A DNA stretch of 35,267 nt from Sva-07 sp041685755 (GCA_041685755.1 JAWLFC010000022.1:1-35267), one strand, 5' to 3'; positions 1 through 8,091 are shown, counted from the stretch's first letter. Notes: generated by a model from the letters alone, not told the origin. Made by a program: numbers and translations.

Positions 1-855
1 GCGACGACCACACCCCCGCGGCACGTGACGACCCTGCCGCTGCCGGCGGTGTTCGACGTCGGCGCCTCGCCGCGACCGCCCGACGGGTTGATCGGCCTCC
101 ACCGGTCCACCCGGGGCGGCGAGGGCAACGAGTTCGCGGGCATCCGCGCGTTCCGGGCGGGCGACCGGATGCGACGCATCAACTGGGCGCGCTCGGCACG
201 CAGCGAGGAGCTGCTCGTCAATGCCACCTGGGCCGACCTCGACACCCACGTCGCACTCGTGCTCGATGCGACCGACGACTACGGCGTCAGCGACGGCATC
301 GACGGTCGGGCCTCGAGCCTCGACGCCGGCGTGCGAGCCGCCGGCGCCATCGCCGAGCACTACGCGACCCGCGGCGAGCGGGTGTCGCTGCGCACCTTCG
401 GCGGCCCGGTCACCCACTCGGTGCCACCGGGCACCGGACGCGGTCAGCTACGCCGGACGCTCGACACCCTGGCCGACGTCCGCCCGGCGGCCGACGGCCG
501 GCCGCTCGCCCGGGCGGGGCGGGCAGCGGGCTGGCGTCACGTGTCGACGACCGGCCAGATGACGGTGATGCTGTCGCCGCTGGTCGCACCCGATGCACTC
601 GACCTGGCGATGTCGCTCGGACGCCAGGGGCTCGCCGTGGTGGTCATCGACACGCTCCCCGACCACGTGGTGGTCCACGACGACGAGCTGACGTCGCTGG
701 CGTGGCGGATCCGGCTGCTCGAGCGGCGCCGGGAGCTGCGGATGGTGACGGCGGCGGGCATCCCGGTCGTGCGGTGGCAGGGCCCGGGCAGCCTCGACCA
801 GGTGATCCGCGACATCGCCCGGCGGACGACCGGCCCCCGGCTGGTGCGGCGATGA
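1..855 (+). CDS. DUF58 domain protein, 5' end cut by window edge
   Basis: The frame is open from base 1, so the N-terminal part lies outside the window; a GTG at 25 is only an internal codon. Some 284 residues remain of a family usually near 400. The segment reading GIRAFRAGDRMRRINWARSA is the DUF58 signature (a basic, Trp-containing block after a GD pair). The following part looks like a von Willebrand A-like fold (LVLDATDD, VVVIDTLP). Family members sit beside MoxR-type AAA ATPases and are thought to help assemble or mature envelope or metal-dependent complexes; the substrate here is unknown. Its stop overlaps the start of the next gene (ATGA at 852), so the two are translationally coupled. 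Confidence 0.85.
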   Translation, partial: ATTTPPRHVTTLPLPAVFDVGASPRPPDGLIGLHRSTRGGEGNEFAGIRAFRAGDRMRRINWARSARSEELLVNATWADLDTHVALVLDATDDYGVSDGIDGRASSLDAGVRAAGAIAEHYATRGERVSLRTFGGPVTHSVPPGTGRGQLRRTLDTLADVRPAADGRPLARAGRAAGWRHVSTTGQMTVMLSPLVAPDALDLAMSLGRQGLAVVVIDTLPDHVVVHDDELTSLAWRIRLLERRRELRMVTAAGIPVVRWQGPGSLDQVIRDIARRTTGPRLVRR

Positions 856-1391
856 AGGACCTCGAACGTTGGTTGGCCGGCTTGACCCGGGTGGCGCCGC
901 AGCGCTGGCTGCTGGGCCTGGCATCGGTGGTCACGGCGCTCGCGGCGACGCTCGTCGCGGGTGCGTCGGGAGGCGGCCAGTCGCTGTTGGTGTCGAGCGT
1001 GGTCGTCGCGTTCGCCGTCGGCTCGGCGATCCGCCCGGCGACCCACACGGCGCTCGGTGTTCCGGTGGTGGTGACGTGGCAGTGGCTCTCGACGAACGAC
1101 GACGCGCTGTCTGCACTCGTCGTGGTGGTCGCCGCGGCGCTGTTCACGTTCCACGCGGTGGTCGCGCTGGCGGCGGTGCTGCCGATGACGGCGGCGGTCG
1201 ACCGCGCCGCCGCCCGCCGTTGGGTGCAGCGCGGCGCGCTCGTCGTGGGCGCAACCCTCGCGATGTGGGGTGCGGTGCTGCTGATGGACCAGCGCCAGGC
1301 GCCGGGCAGCGTGCCGCTCACCTTCGTCGGGTTCCTGACCGTCGCGGTGCTCGTCAACGCCGTGCGCCTCCACCGCACGCCGTCACGCTGA
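852..1391 (+). CDS. Small multi-pass membrane protein downstream of DUF58 gene
   Basis: A 179-residue protein that starts at an ATG overlapping the DUF58 stop by 4 nt. It has about four to five hydrophobic segments (near residues 20-42, 44-58, 66-80, 88-115 and 130-170 in this reading) and a short basic C-terminus. I do not recognise a named family. In actinobacterial MoxR/DUF58 operons the following gene is often a membrane or transglutaminase-like protein, so a role as membrane partner of the DUF58 protein is a context inference. Longer in-frame starts upstream would overlap the DUF58 gene heavily and were not used. Confidence 0.7.
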   Translation: MKDLERWLAGLTRVAPQRWLLGLASVVTALAATLVAGASGGGQSLLVSSVVVAFAVGSAIRPATHTALGVPVVVTWQWLSTNDDALSALVVVVAAALFTFHAVVALAAVLPMTAAVDRAAARRWVQRGALVVGATLAMWGAVLLMDQRQAPGSVPLTFVGFLTVAVLVNAVRLHRTPSR

Positions 1392-1430
1392 CCCTGCCCG
1401 ACTGGCGCCGACCCCAGCTTGACGGCAGGC

Positions 1431-1460
1431 TTGCCGCACGAGGTTAGGCGCACCTAACCT
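1431..1460 (+). promoter_or_regulatory. Leaderless promoter of the siderophore transporter operon
   Basis: TTGCCG (1431-1436), an 18-bp spacer and TAACCT (1455-1460) form a sigma-70-like promoter. The -10 hexamer lies 7 nt before the ATG at 1468, so the mRNA would start at or next to the start codon. There is no Shine-Dalgarno sequence. The -10 overlaps the iron box described separately. Confidence 0.55.
1439..1457 (+). promoter_or_regulatory. IdeR/DtxR-like iron box
   Basis: The 19-mer CGAGGTTAGGCGCACCTAA matches the known DtxR/IdeR consensus TTAGGTTAGGCTAACCTAA at 15 of 19 positions by eye. The wider stretch 1441-1460 is an inverted repeat (AGGTTAGG/CCTAACCT, 4-bp centre). It covers the spacer and -10 of the promoter for an iron-siderophore transporter, as expected for repression by an Fe(II)-loaded DtxR-family regulator. 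Confidence 0.75.
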
Positions 1461-1467
1461 GCACGCC

Positions 1468-2556
1468 ATGCCGGTCGAGACCACGACCACGCCGTCGCCG
1501 ACCGGGACGGGCCCGGTCGGTGTCGCCGACGAGCCGATGGTCCGCTCGAACGGCCCGGCGGCCGCCCGCCGCCTCGCCGGCGTGGCGGCGCTCACTGCGG
1601 CCGTGGCATTCGGCGTACTGGTCTCGTTGGCGGTCGGATCGAAGTCGATCCCGTGGCCCACGGTGCTCGACTCGTTCATCGGCTTCGACGACGAGGCCAC
1701 CGACCACCTGATCGTGCGTGAACTGCGCCTGCCGCGCACCGTGCTCGCCGCGCTCGTCGGCGCCTCACTCGGCATCGCCGGCGCCGTGATGCAGGGGGTC
1801 ACCCGCAACCCGCTCGCCGATCCCGGCCTCCTCGGCGTCAACGCCGGAGCGGCGTTCGCCGTGGTACTCGCCATCTGGACCTTCGGCATCGCCAGCGTGT
1901 CGGGCCTGGTCTGGTTCGCCTTCGTCGGCGCGGCACTGGCCTCGGTCGCCGTCTACCTGCTCGGCTCCACCGGCCGGGGAGGCGCCAACCCGGTACGCCT
2001 GGCACTCGCCGGAGCCGCGCTGGCGGCGTTGCTCTTCGCACTCACACGAGCGGTGACGTTGCTCGACCAGGCCACCCTCGACCAGTTCCGGTTCTGGGCG
2101 GTGGGCTCGCTCGCCGGGCGGGGCCCGGACGTCAGCAGCCAGGTCGCGCCGTTCATCGCCGTCGGCGTGCTGTGCGCCCTCGGCGCAGCCCGGCAGCTCA
2201 ACGCCCTCGCGCTGGGAGAGGAGACGGCGCGATCGCTGGGGGTCCGTGTCGGCGTCACCCGTGCGGTGAGCGTGCTCGCCATCACGCTGCTCTGCGGGAG
2301 TGCCGTCGCGGCGGCAGGCCCGATCGGCTTCGTCGGCCTCGTGGTGCCACACGCCGTCCGCTCCTGGTTCGGGCCCGACCAGCGGTGGCTGCTCCCGGCC
2401 TCCGCCCTCGCCGGCGCCGGCCTGGTGCTGCTCGCCGACACGCTCGGGCGGATCGTCGCCCGACCCGGCGAGGTGCAGGTCGGCATCATGACCGCGGCGA
2501 TCGGTGGTCCGTTCTTCGTGCTGCTCGTTCGTCGGGCCCGGATGGCGCAGCTGTGA
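1468..2556 (+). CDS. Ferric-siderophore ABC transporter permease (FecCD family), first subunit
   Basis: A 362-residue inner-membrane permease of the BtuC/FecCD family. Residues 86-130 hold the family core (LRLPRTVLAALVGASL, then GAVMQGVTRNPLADP). Residues 284-298 carry GPIGFVGLVVPHAVR, and 335-356 the conserved C-terminal VQVGIMTAAIGGPFF block. About ten membrane segments are expected. The first 35 residues are non-conserved and polar, so an internal ATG at 1537 is possible. I chose 1468 because a -10 hexamer lies 7 nt before it. It forms the translocation channel with the next gene. The overlapping GTGA junction with that gene, the following ATPase and the lipoprotein define a complete iron(III)-siderophore importer. 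Confidence 0.93.
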   Translation: MPVETTTTPSPTGTGPVGVADEPMVRSNGPAAARRLAGVAALTAAVAFGVLVSLAVGSKSIPWPTVLDSFIGFDDEATDHLIVRELRLPRTVLAALVGASLGIAGAVMQGVTRNPLADPGLLGVNAGAAFAVVLAIWTFGIASVSGLVWFAFVGAALASVAVYLLGSTGRGGANPVRLALAGAALAALLFALTRAVTLLDQATLDQFRFWAVGSLAGRGPDVSSQVAPFIAVGVLCALGAARQLNALALGEETARSLGVRVGVTRAVSVLAITLLCGSAVAAAGPIGFVGLVVPHAVRSWFGPDQRWLLPASALAGAGLVLLADTLGRIVARPGEVQVGIMTAAIGGPFFVLLVRRARMAQL

Positions 2557-3659
2557 CCGACACCGCCGACCGCACGGCCGTCACGAGCGACGTCGCCGAC
2601 GTACCGCCGGGAGCCGGACGGGTGCCGATCAGCGGCGTCGTGATCCGACGGCGGTCGTTCTCGGTCCGCCTCGACCAGCGCACGATCGTCGTCTGCGTCG
2701 CGCTGGCACTGCTCACCGTCCTGGTCGGTCTGTGGTCGATCAGCGTCGGCGACTTCCCGATCCCGATCCGCGACGTCGTGGCGACCATCTTCGGGAACCC
2801 GACCGACGACTCGGAGTTCATCGTCGGCACGCTGCGGCTCCCCCGCGTGCTCGTCGGCATCGGCGTCGGCGCCGCGTTGGGGATGTCGGGGGCGATCTTC
2901 CAGGCGCTCGTGCGCAACCCACTCGGCTCGCCCGACATCATCGGCTTCACCAGCGGCGCCGCCCTCGGCGCCGTGGTGACCATCGTGTACCTCGACGCCG
3001 GGACGCTGCAGGTGTCGATCGGCGCCGTCGTCGGCGGCCTCCTCGCCGCCCTCGCCGTCTACTTCCTGGCCTGGAAACGCGGCGTCAAGGCCTACCGGCT
3101 CGTGCTCGTCGGGATCGGCGCCGGATTCACCATCAGCGCCGCCATCGACTACATGATCACCCGCGCCGAGATCAACGACGTGCAGCGCGCCGCGGTCTGG
3201 CTGACCGGTTCGCTCAACGGTCGCAGCTGGGACGAGGTCCGCATCGTGGCCGTCGCCCTCGCCGTGCTCGGCCCGCTCGCCATCGTGATGCAACGCACGC
3301 TCGACCGGCTCGACCTCGGCGACGACACCGCCGCCGCGCTCGGCGTGAAGGTCGGCCGGGCGAAGCTGTCGCTGGTGCTCGTCGGCGTCGGCCTCGCCGC
3401 TCTCGGTGTCGCCGCCGCCGGCCCGATCGCGTTCGTCGCGTTCGTCGCCGGCCCGATCGCCCGCCGCCTCACCAACTCGCCGCGGGCCTGCATCGTGCCC
3501 GCCGCGTTCGTCGGTGCGTCGGTGACGGTGGTCGCCGACCTGGCGGCGCGCCGCTTGCTGGCCCCCGTCGAGCTGCCGGTCGGGATCATGACGGCGCTGA
3601 TCGGCGCTCCGTACCTGCTGTGGCTGCTCACCCGCCAGGCCCGAACCGGAGCATTGTGA
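2553..3659 (+). CDS. Ferric-siderophore ABC transporter permease (FecCD family), second subunit
   Basis: A 368-residue second FecCD-family permease and probable heterodimer partner of the preceding gene. GTG 2553 overlaps the upstream TGA (GTGA), the usual coupled arrangement. The family core is at about residues 94-140 (LRLPRVLVGIGVGAALGMSG, QALVRNPLGSPDIIG), and the C-terminal LPVGIMTALIGAPYLLWLL block is present. An N-terminal cytoplasmic stretch of roughly 40 residues precedes the first membrane helix, longer than in many homologues. The frame is also open upstream into the first permease gene, but that extension is antiparallel noise in composition and is rejected. Confidence 0.93.
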   Translation: MTDTADRTAVTSDVADVPPGAGRVPISGVVIRRRSFSVRLDQRTIVVCVALALLTVLVGLWSISVGDFPIPIRDVVATIFGNPTDDSEFIVGTLRLPRVLVGIGVGAALGMSGAIFQALVRNPLGSPDIIGFTSGAALGAVVTIVYLDAGTLQVSIGAVVGGLLAALAVYFLAWKRGVKAYRLVLVGIGAGFTISAAIDYMITRAEINDVQRAAVWLTGSLNGRSWDEVRIVAVALAVLGPLAIVMQRTLDRLDLGDDTAAALGVKVGRAKLSLVLVGVGLAALGVAAAGPIAFVAFVAGPIARRLTNSPRACIVPAAFVGASVTVVADLAARRLLAPVELPVGIMTALIGAPYLLWLLTRQARTGAL

Positions 3660-4474
3660 TGAAGGCCGACCAACCTCGCCTGCGCGCCGACGGCGTGACC
3701 CTCGGCTACGACGACCGCCTGGTCATCGACGACCTCGACTTCACGGTGCCCGACGGCGAGGTCACCGCGATCATCGGCCCCAACGCGTGCGGCAAGTCGA
3801 CGCTGCTGCGGGCGCTCGCCCGCCTGCTCCGCCCGACGGCCGGACGCGTCGTGCTCGACGGCGAGCAGATCCACACGCTGCCGACCAAGGAGGTGGCCCG
3901 CCGCCTCGGCCTGTTGCCGCAGACCCCGATCGCCCCCGAGGGGATCACCGTCGCCGACCTGGTCGCCCGCGGCCGCACCCCGCACCAGCGACTGTTCCAG
4001 CAGTGGAGCGAGGCCGACGAGCGAGCGGTGGCGATGGCGCTCGACGCCACGAGCACGGCCGATCTCGCCGGTCGTCCCGTCGACGAACTCTCGGGCGGGC
4101 AGCGCCAACGCGTCTGGATCGCCATGGCGCTCGCCCAGGACACCGACCTGTTGCTGCTCGACGAGCCGACGACGTTCCTCGACATCGCGCACCAGATCGA
4201 CGTGCTCGACCTCGTCGAACGACTGCACCGCCGACGGGGCCGGACGATCGTCGTGGTCCTCCACGACCTCAACCTCGCCTGCCGCTACGCCACGCACGTC
4301 GTGGCGATGCGCGACGGCGCGATCGCCGCCGCCGGACGACCGGCCGAGGTGATCACGGTCGACACCGTCCGCCATGTCTTCGGCCTCGACTCGCTCGTGA
4401 TCGACGACCCCGTGAGCGGCACCCCGCTCGTCGTCCCGATCGGCTCCGCCTCGCCGCGCAGCCCTCACCCGTGA
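3659..4474 (+). CDS. Ferric-siderophore ABC transporter ATP-binding protein (FecE/FepC type)
   Basis: A 271-residue ABC ATPase that energises the two permeases. Visible motifs are Walker A GPNACGKST at 40-48, Q-loop glutamine near 88 (LLPQ), ABC signature LSGGQRQR at 144-151, Walker B LLLLDEP at 164-170 and the H-loop histidine near 202 (VLHDLN). The alanine in Walker A (GPNACGKST rather than GPNGCGKST) is common in actinobacterial siderophore ATPases. ATG 3659 overlaps the previous TGA by one base; an adjacent GTG at 3656 would add one codon. The short C-terminal tail after residue 250 is typical of the family. Confidence 0.95.
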   Translation: MKADQPRLRADGVTLGYDDRLVIDDLDFTVPDGEVTAIIGPNACGKSTLLRALARLLRPTAGRVVLDGEQIHTLPTKEVARRLGLLPQTPIAPEGITVADLVARGRTPHQRLFQQWSEADERAVAMALDATSTADLAGRPVDELSGGQRQRVWIAMALAQDTDLLLLDEPTTFLDIAHQIDVLDLVERLHRRRGRTIVVVLHDLNLACRYATHVVAMRDGAIAAAGRPAEVITVDTVRHVFGLDSLVIDDPVSGTPLVVPIGSASPRSPHP

Positions 4475-4488
4475 AGGAGACCTCGCGC

Positions 4489-5544
4489 ATGCACCGGCCC
4501 CTGCCGACAGCTCGTCGTCGAGTCACCCTCGGGCTGGCGACCGCTGCGCTCATGGCACTCGCCGCGTGCGGAGCGGGCGACGAGGAGGCCACGCCCACGA
4601 CCGAGCAGGCCGAGACCGCGACGACCGCTCGGACCACGGCCACGACCGCAGCTCCGTTCGATTCGTCGGGACCCACGAGCGACACCACGCCCGACACGGC
4701 GGCGGGGCCGAGGTCGGTCGAGCACGCCTTCGGCACGACCGAGGTGCCTGCGTCACCGCAACGCGTCGTCGCACTGTCGGAGGAGTTCCTCCTCGCCGAC
4801 CTGCTGGCCATCGGCATCGCACCCGTCGCGTCCACGTCGAACGACCCGTCGGGGTTCGCCGGGATCGATCCGGCGGCGACGGCGGACATCGAGCTCCTCG
4901 CGTCGGCGGAGTTCAACCTCGAACGACTCGCAGCGCTGCGTCCCGACCTCCTCGTCGCCTACCCCTCCTACATCGAACTCGTGGGCTACGACACCCTGTC
5001 CGCAGTAGCTCCGACGGTGGCGATCGGTGATGACGACAGCGACTGGCGGGAACGGTTCGAGCTGACCGCTGACGTGTTCGGCCTCGGCGACGTCGCCACC
5101 GACCGCATCGCCACGATCGAAGCCGACCTCGACACCGCTCGCACGGCGCTCGACGGCGTCCGCATGTCGGCGCTGTCGGTGTCGCCGGGGCCGTTCATCC
5201 GCGCCTACACCGACGATCGCACGATCCTCACCGAGTTGATGGTCGACGAACTCGGCATCGAACTCGTTCCGGGGCCGGGAGCCACCGGCACCGACGGCAA
5301 CGGACGCATCGAGCTGTCACTCGAGGAACTCGGGGTCCTGCAGGGCGACGTGGTCGTGCTGCTGCAGGCGACCATCGTCGAGGGCCAGGACGTCGCCCTC
5401 GCCACCGTCGTCGAGTCCCCGTTGTGGGCGACGCTGCCCGGCGTCCGGGCCGACCGCGTCGTCACGCTCGACCAGCTCGCCTACCCCGGCGCCGCCGGAG
5501 CGGCGGTGTTCGCCACCGACCTCGCCGCGGCGGCCACGGAGTGA
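4489..5544 (+). CDS. Iron-siderophore substrate-binding lipoprotein (FecB/FhuD-like)
   Basis: A 351-residue lipoprotein. It has a basic N-terminus and hydrophobic core, then the lipobox LAAC at residues 24-27 (Cys27 is the lipidated residue). A Thr/Ser/Ala-rich linker follows at about 30-75, then a periplasmic-binding-protein type III domain (ASPQRVVALSEEFLLADLLA, RPDLLVAYPSY, PLWATLPGVRADRVVTLD). Class III domains bind ferric siderophores with little movement. The start is ATG 4489, because AAGGAG at 4474-4479 lies 9 nt upstream; that Shine-Dalgarno overlaps the stop of the ATPase gene. It completes the importer operon. Which siderophore is bound cannot be told from sequence. Confidence 0.92.
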   Translation: MHRPLPTARRRVTLGLATAALMALAACGAGDEEATPTTEQAETATTARTTATTAAPFDSSGPTSDTTPDTAAGPRSVEHAFGTTEVPASPQRVVALSEEFLLADLLAIGIAPVASTSNDPSGFAGIDPAATADIELLASAEFNLERLAALRPDLLVAYPSYIELVGYDTLSAVAPTVAIGDDDSDWRERFELTADVFGLGDVATDRIATIEADLDTARTALDGVRMSALSVSPGPFIRAYTDDRTILTELMVDELGIELVPGPGATGTDGNGRIELSLEELGVLQGDVVVLLQATIVEGQDVALATVVESPLWATLPGVRADRVVTLDQLAYPGAAGAAVFATDLAAAATE

Positions 5545-5892
5545 CGAGGTGAACTTGCCCGCGTAGCTCACGCCGGCCGGCGGGTCGACGACGCCGGGAT
5601 CGACTCCTCACTCAGCGTTCGACACCGCTGAACGCTGGGTTCCCCGATGCTGTGCGGATGACCTCAGAGGAGGTGATCGCCGTTGGAGACGCAGCACGAC
5701 GTGGCCCGCGCTCCGTCCCGATGGTCGACATCGGCTGCGAGTTCGCCGAGTTCCCGAAGCGTCGGAGCAGACGACCGACCGGCGCTGCTTCGTCGTCGCC
5801 ACGAGCGCGCCCCGGCCGTCTGCGCAATGCCCGGCCGCACACCCGCATCCCGCGACTCCATCAGGAGCGACCCGCTCCGGCCGCCGCCCGGC
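5545..5892. other. Gene-free stretch after the iron transporter operon
   Basis: About 350 bases between the transporter operon and the convergent unknown gene. Open frames exist on both strands, but none has a recognisable domain, good start context or natural amino-acid composition (Arg/Ser/Pro-rich shadows). The only structure I see is the inverted repeat at 5611-5639. It could be transcript ends plus a decayed gene. Confidence 0.5.
5611..5639. repeat. Inverted repeat downstream of siderophore operon
   Basis: CAGCGTTC (5613-5620) and GAACGCTG (5630-5637) form an 8-bp perfect stem around a 9-nt loop. It can extend to 10 bp with one G-U pair. There is no T-run after it, so a rho-independent terminator of the classical type is not supported. 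It may still act as a transcript-end hairpin for the operon. Confidence 0.45.
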
Positions 5893-6444
5893 TCACTGCG
5901 CACCTGCGACGCCGGTGTCGGCCCATGCCGGCGCGGAGAGCTCGCTGCGGAGCTCCTCGATCAGGCAGGTGGCCGCGATCGACGCCGCCACGTCGTCGAG
6001 GAACTCCAGTGCGCGAAGGTCGTCGGCCGTGATCGCCGCCACCGTGACGGCGAGGAGGGGGTCCGGCTTCAGGCACGCGTGCATCGCGTCGGGCGCGACG
6101 GTGTCGAGCCCGATGGCGTCGAGGAGTTCGGCGATTCGGTGGGGTGGGAGGAAGCTGGCGATCCATCGCTGTTGGCGGCGGTCGACGCTCGAGGCCCAGA
6201 CCCCGCCGCCGACGTCGACGATGGCACCGCCGATCTCGATCGAGCCCAGGTGGTCGGCGAGGTCGGGGCCGTTCGGGGCGGCGCCCGCCGCCACCAGCTG
6301 ACGGAACGGGCACGGGTCGATGTCGGCGTTCCGGCGCCGACCGACGAGTACCTGCCGGCCGTGCCGGGGTGAGAGGCGAAGTTCGGCTCCCGGCACGATG
6401 TGGGCGATGGCCGCCGCCAGTCGGAGGTGTTCGGACGGTGTCAT
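5893..6444 (-). CDS. Unknown protein divergent from siderophore-interacting protein
   Basis: A 183-residue soluble protein that I do not recognise. It has three cysteines (near residues 45, 124 and 160) in the contexts DPCPFRQL, MHACLKPDP and ATCLIEEL. The spacing differs from the CCX10CX2C cluster of FhuF-type ferric reductases, so that assignment is not made. There are no signal peptide or membrane segments, and the C-terminal half is rich in acidic helices. The ATG at 6444 is preceded on its own strand by GAGGAG 6 nt away. A likely -10 (TAACAT, 6482-6477) sits inside an iron-box-like palindrome shared with the divergent reductase gene, so iron-repressed expression and a role in iron use are plausible inferences. 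Confidence 0.6.
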   Translation of the reverse strand: MTPSEHLRLAAAIAHIVPGAELRLSPRHGRQVLVGRRRNADIDPCPFRQLVAAGAAPNGPDLADHLGSIEIGGAIVDVGGGVWASSVDRRQQRWIASFLPPHRIAELLDAIGLDTVAPDAMHACLKPDPLLAVTVAAITADDLRALEFLDDVAASIAATCLIEELRSELSAPAWADTGVAGAQ

Positions 6445-6474
6445 GTGAGCTCCTCGGCGAGTCGGGACATCGGT

Positions 6475-6493
6475 TGATGTTAGGGCTTCCTAA
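6475..6493. promoter_or_regulatory. Second, weaker IdeR-like iron box in a divergent promoter region
   Basis: TGATGTTAGGGCTTCCTAA fits the DtxR/IdeR consensus at about 12 of 19 positions, with the symmetrical TTAGG/CCTAA arms intact. It lies 30 bp before the minus-strand unknown gene and 58 bp before the plus-strand siderophore-interacting protein. A minus-strand -10-like TAACAT is inside it, and a plus-strand TAGGGT is at 6508-6513, so one site could control both genes. Confidence 0.5.
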
Positions 6494-6551
6494 CTCTCTC
6501 TGGCAAGTAGGGTTCTTGGGGACCGAGCCCTCACCAGAAGCGAGCAACCCC

Positions 6552-7352
6552 ATGCCCCAGCAGTACGGAACCGTCGAGCACGTCGAGCGACTGAGCCCGT
6601 CGATGGTCCGCGTCATCTTCTCCGGACCCGGGCTCGACGGATTCGAGCCCACCGAGTTCACCGACCAGTACGTCAACGCCCGCTTCGTCCCCGACGGCGC
6701 GCCCTACGCGGTGCCGTTCGACGACGACGAGCTCGGCGATTTGCCGACCGAGCTGCGCCCGCGGGCGCGCCGCTACACCGTTCGCCGGTGGGAACCCGAG
6801 GCGCGACGGCTGACGATCGACTTCGTCGTCCACGGCGACGACGGGTACGCCGGACGCTGGGTGCAGCGAGCAGGTGTCGGCGACCGACTGGCGATGTCGG
6901 GGCCGACAGGCGGGTACCGTCCCGACCCCGACGCCGACCGGCACCTCATGGCGGGCGACGAGAGCGCGCTCCCGGCGATCGCGGCGTCGCTCGAGGCGCT
7001 CACACCCACCGCGCGGGGCCTGGCGCTCGTCGTCGTCGACCGCCCCGAGAACGAGATCCCGGTCGAGCGCCCGGTCGGCGTCGACGTGCGATGGCTGCAC
7101 CGCTGCACGGCGGCGGATCCCGAGGCGCTGTTGCTCGACGAGGTACGGAGCCTCGACTGGTCCGACGGCACCGTCGACGTCTTCGTCCACGGCGAAGCCG
7201 CCGAGGTCCGCGCCGTTCGCCGCCACCTCGTCGACCACGGCGTCGACAGGACGACGGCATCGGTCTCGCCCTACTGGCGGCGCGGCCAGACCGACGAGGG
7301 GTGGCGAGCGATCAAGCGCCAGTGGCTCGCCGAACAGGACGCCGACACCTGA
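6552..7352 (+). CDS. Siderophore-interacting protein (FAD-dependent ferric-siderophore reductase)
   Basis: A 266-residue cytoplasmic flavoprotein of the ViuB/SIP family, which releases iron from imported siderophores by reducing Fe(III). RRYTVRRW at 73-80 is the FAD-binding RxYT motif. The segment GDDGYAGRWVQRAGVGDRL and GPTGGY (about 95-122) corresponds to the family's second flavin-contact block. GDESALPAI at 135-143 is the NAD(P)H-domain signature, and YWRRGQTDEGW near the C-terminus is the typical ending. ATG 6552 gives the usual family length; the open frame upstream is a shadow of the divergent gene. Function, location and the upstream iron box tie it to the transporter operon. Confidence 0.93.
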   Translation: MPQQYGTVEHVERLSPSMVRVIFSGPGLDGFEPTEFTDQYVNARFVPDGAPYAVPFDDDELGDLPTELRPRARRYTVRRWEPEARRLTIDFVVHGDDGYAGRWVQRAGVGDRLAMSGPTGGYRPDPDADRHLMAGDESALPAIAASLEALTPTARGLALVVVDRPENEIPVERPVGVDVRWLHRCTAADPEALLLDEVRSLDWSDGTVDVFVHGEAAEVRAVRRHLVDHGVDRTTASVSPYWRRGQTDEGWRAIKRQWLAEQDADT

Positions 7353-7467
7353 CCGCGATGCCGCACTGGTGGTCGCGATCGCCGAGCCAGGAGGCATGAT
7401 CCTCACCGGAGAGAACAGCTCCGAGAGGGGGCCCGATGGGTGAACCAACACTTCCGCCGCGGCTCGG

Positions 7468-7473
7468 TACGGT
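7468..7473 (+). promoter_or_regulatory. -10 hexamer for leaderless methyltransferase mRNA
   Basis: TACGGT lies 6 nt before the GTG start at 7480. No Shine-Dalgarno sequence is present, consistent with a leaderless transcript. No clear -35 was found. Confidence 0.45.
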
Positions 7474-7479
7474 CACGTC

Positions 7480-8085
7480 GTGAGCGACAACGGCTGGTTG
7501 CGAATGGTCGAGGAGAACCCCGATCACTCCGCGCAGTACGTCGAACGATTCCGGTCGATGGCCGCCGAGGGGCGCGATCTCGATGGTGAGGCCCGGTTCG
7601 TCGACACGATGGTGCCGCGTGGGGCTCGGATCCTCGACGCCGGTTGTGGACCGGGACGGGTCGGGGGCCGGCTTGCTGCTCTCGGCCATCACGTGGTCGG
7701 CGTCGACATCGACCCGGAGCTGATCGCTGCAGCCGAGCGCGACCATCCCGGTCCGATCTGGCTCACGCGAGACCTGGCCGCGGTCGACCTCGCTGCCGAC
7801 GGCATCGCAGAGCGGTTCGACGTGATCGTCTCGGCAGGCAACGTCATGACATTCCTCGGCCCGGCTACGCGCCGCCAGGTCTTGCACCGGCTCCTCGCTC
7901 ATCTCGTCCCTGACGGCCGACTCGTGGTCGGGTTCGGAGCCGACCGGGGGTACGAGTTCGACGACTTCTTCACCGACGCCGCCGAGGTCGGACTCCGCGA
8001 TGAGCTCAGGCTGTCGACCTGGGATCTGCGCCCGTTCGACGAGGAGTCGTCGACGTTCCTCGTGGCCGTCCTGACGCCCGCTTGA
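7480..8085 (+). CDS. Class I SAM-dependent methyltransferase
   Basis: A 201-residue protein with a Rossmann-type methyltransferase fold. Motif I ILDAGCGPGR is at 51-60. The acidic end of strand 2 is VVGVDIDPE (72-80), and a motif IV region FDVIVSAGNVMTFL is followed by a post-motif VPDGRLVVGF. It resembles small-molecule or protein methyltransferases of the Methyltransf_25 or _11 type; the acceptor substrate cannot be told from sequence. The GTG start was chosen because a -10-like TACGGT is 6 nt upstream. It sits alone between the SIP gene and a PPOX gene and need not be iron-related. Confidence 0.85.
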   Translation: MSDNGWLRMVEENPDHSAQYVERFRSMAAEGRDLDGEARFVDTMVPRGARILDAGCGPGRVGGRLAALGHHVVGVDIDPELIAAAERDHPGPIWLTRDLAAVDLAADGIAERFDVIVSAGNVMTFLGPATRRQVLHRLLAHLVPDGRLVVGFGADRGYEFDDFFTDAAEVGLRDELRLSTWDLRPFDEESSTFLVAVLTPA

Positions 8086-8091
8086 TCGAAC

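Noticed and set aside
1953..3293. 446-codon minus-strand open frame opposite the two FecCD permeases
   Set aside because: Histidine/Asp-rich antisense artefact of high-GC coding sequence.
5652..6032. 126-codon plus-strand frame after the siderophore operon
   Set aside because: It overlaps the unknown minus-strand gene; Arg/Pro-rich composition without recognisable motifs.
5893..6444. FhuF-type ferric reductase identity for the gene facing the SIP gene
   Set aside because: The three cysteines are far apart and lack the C-terminal CC...CxxC cluster of that family.
7396..7440. Mini-ORF of 14 codons preceded by a perfect AGGAGG
   Set aside because: The ribosome site is only one base before the ATG, too close to function, and nothing downstream suggests attenuation.
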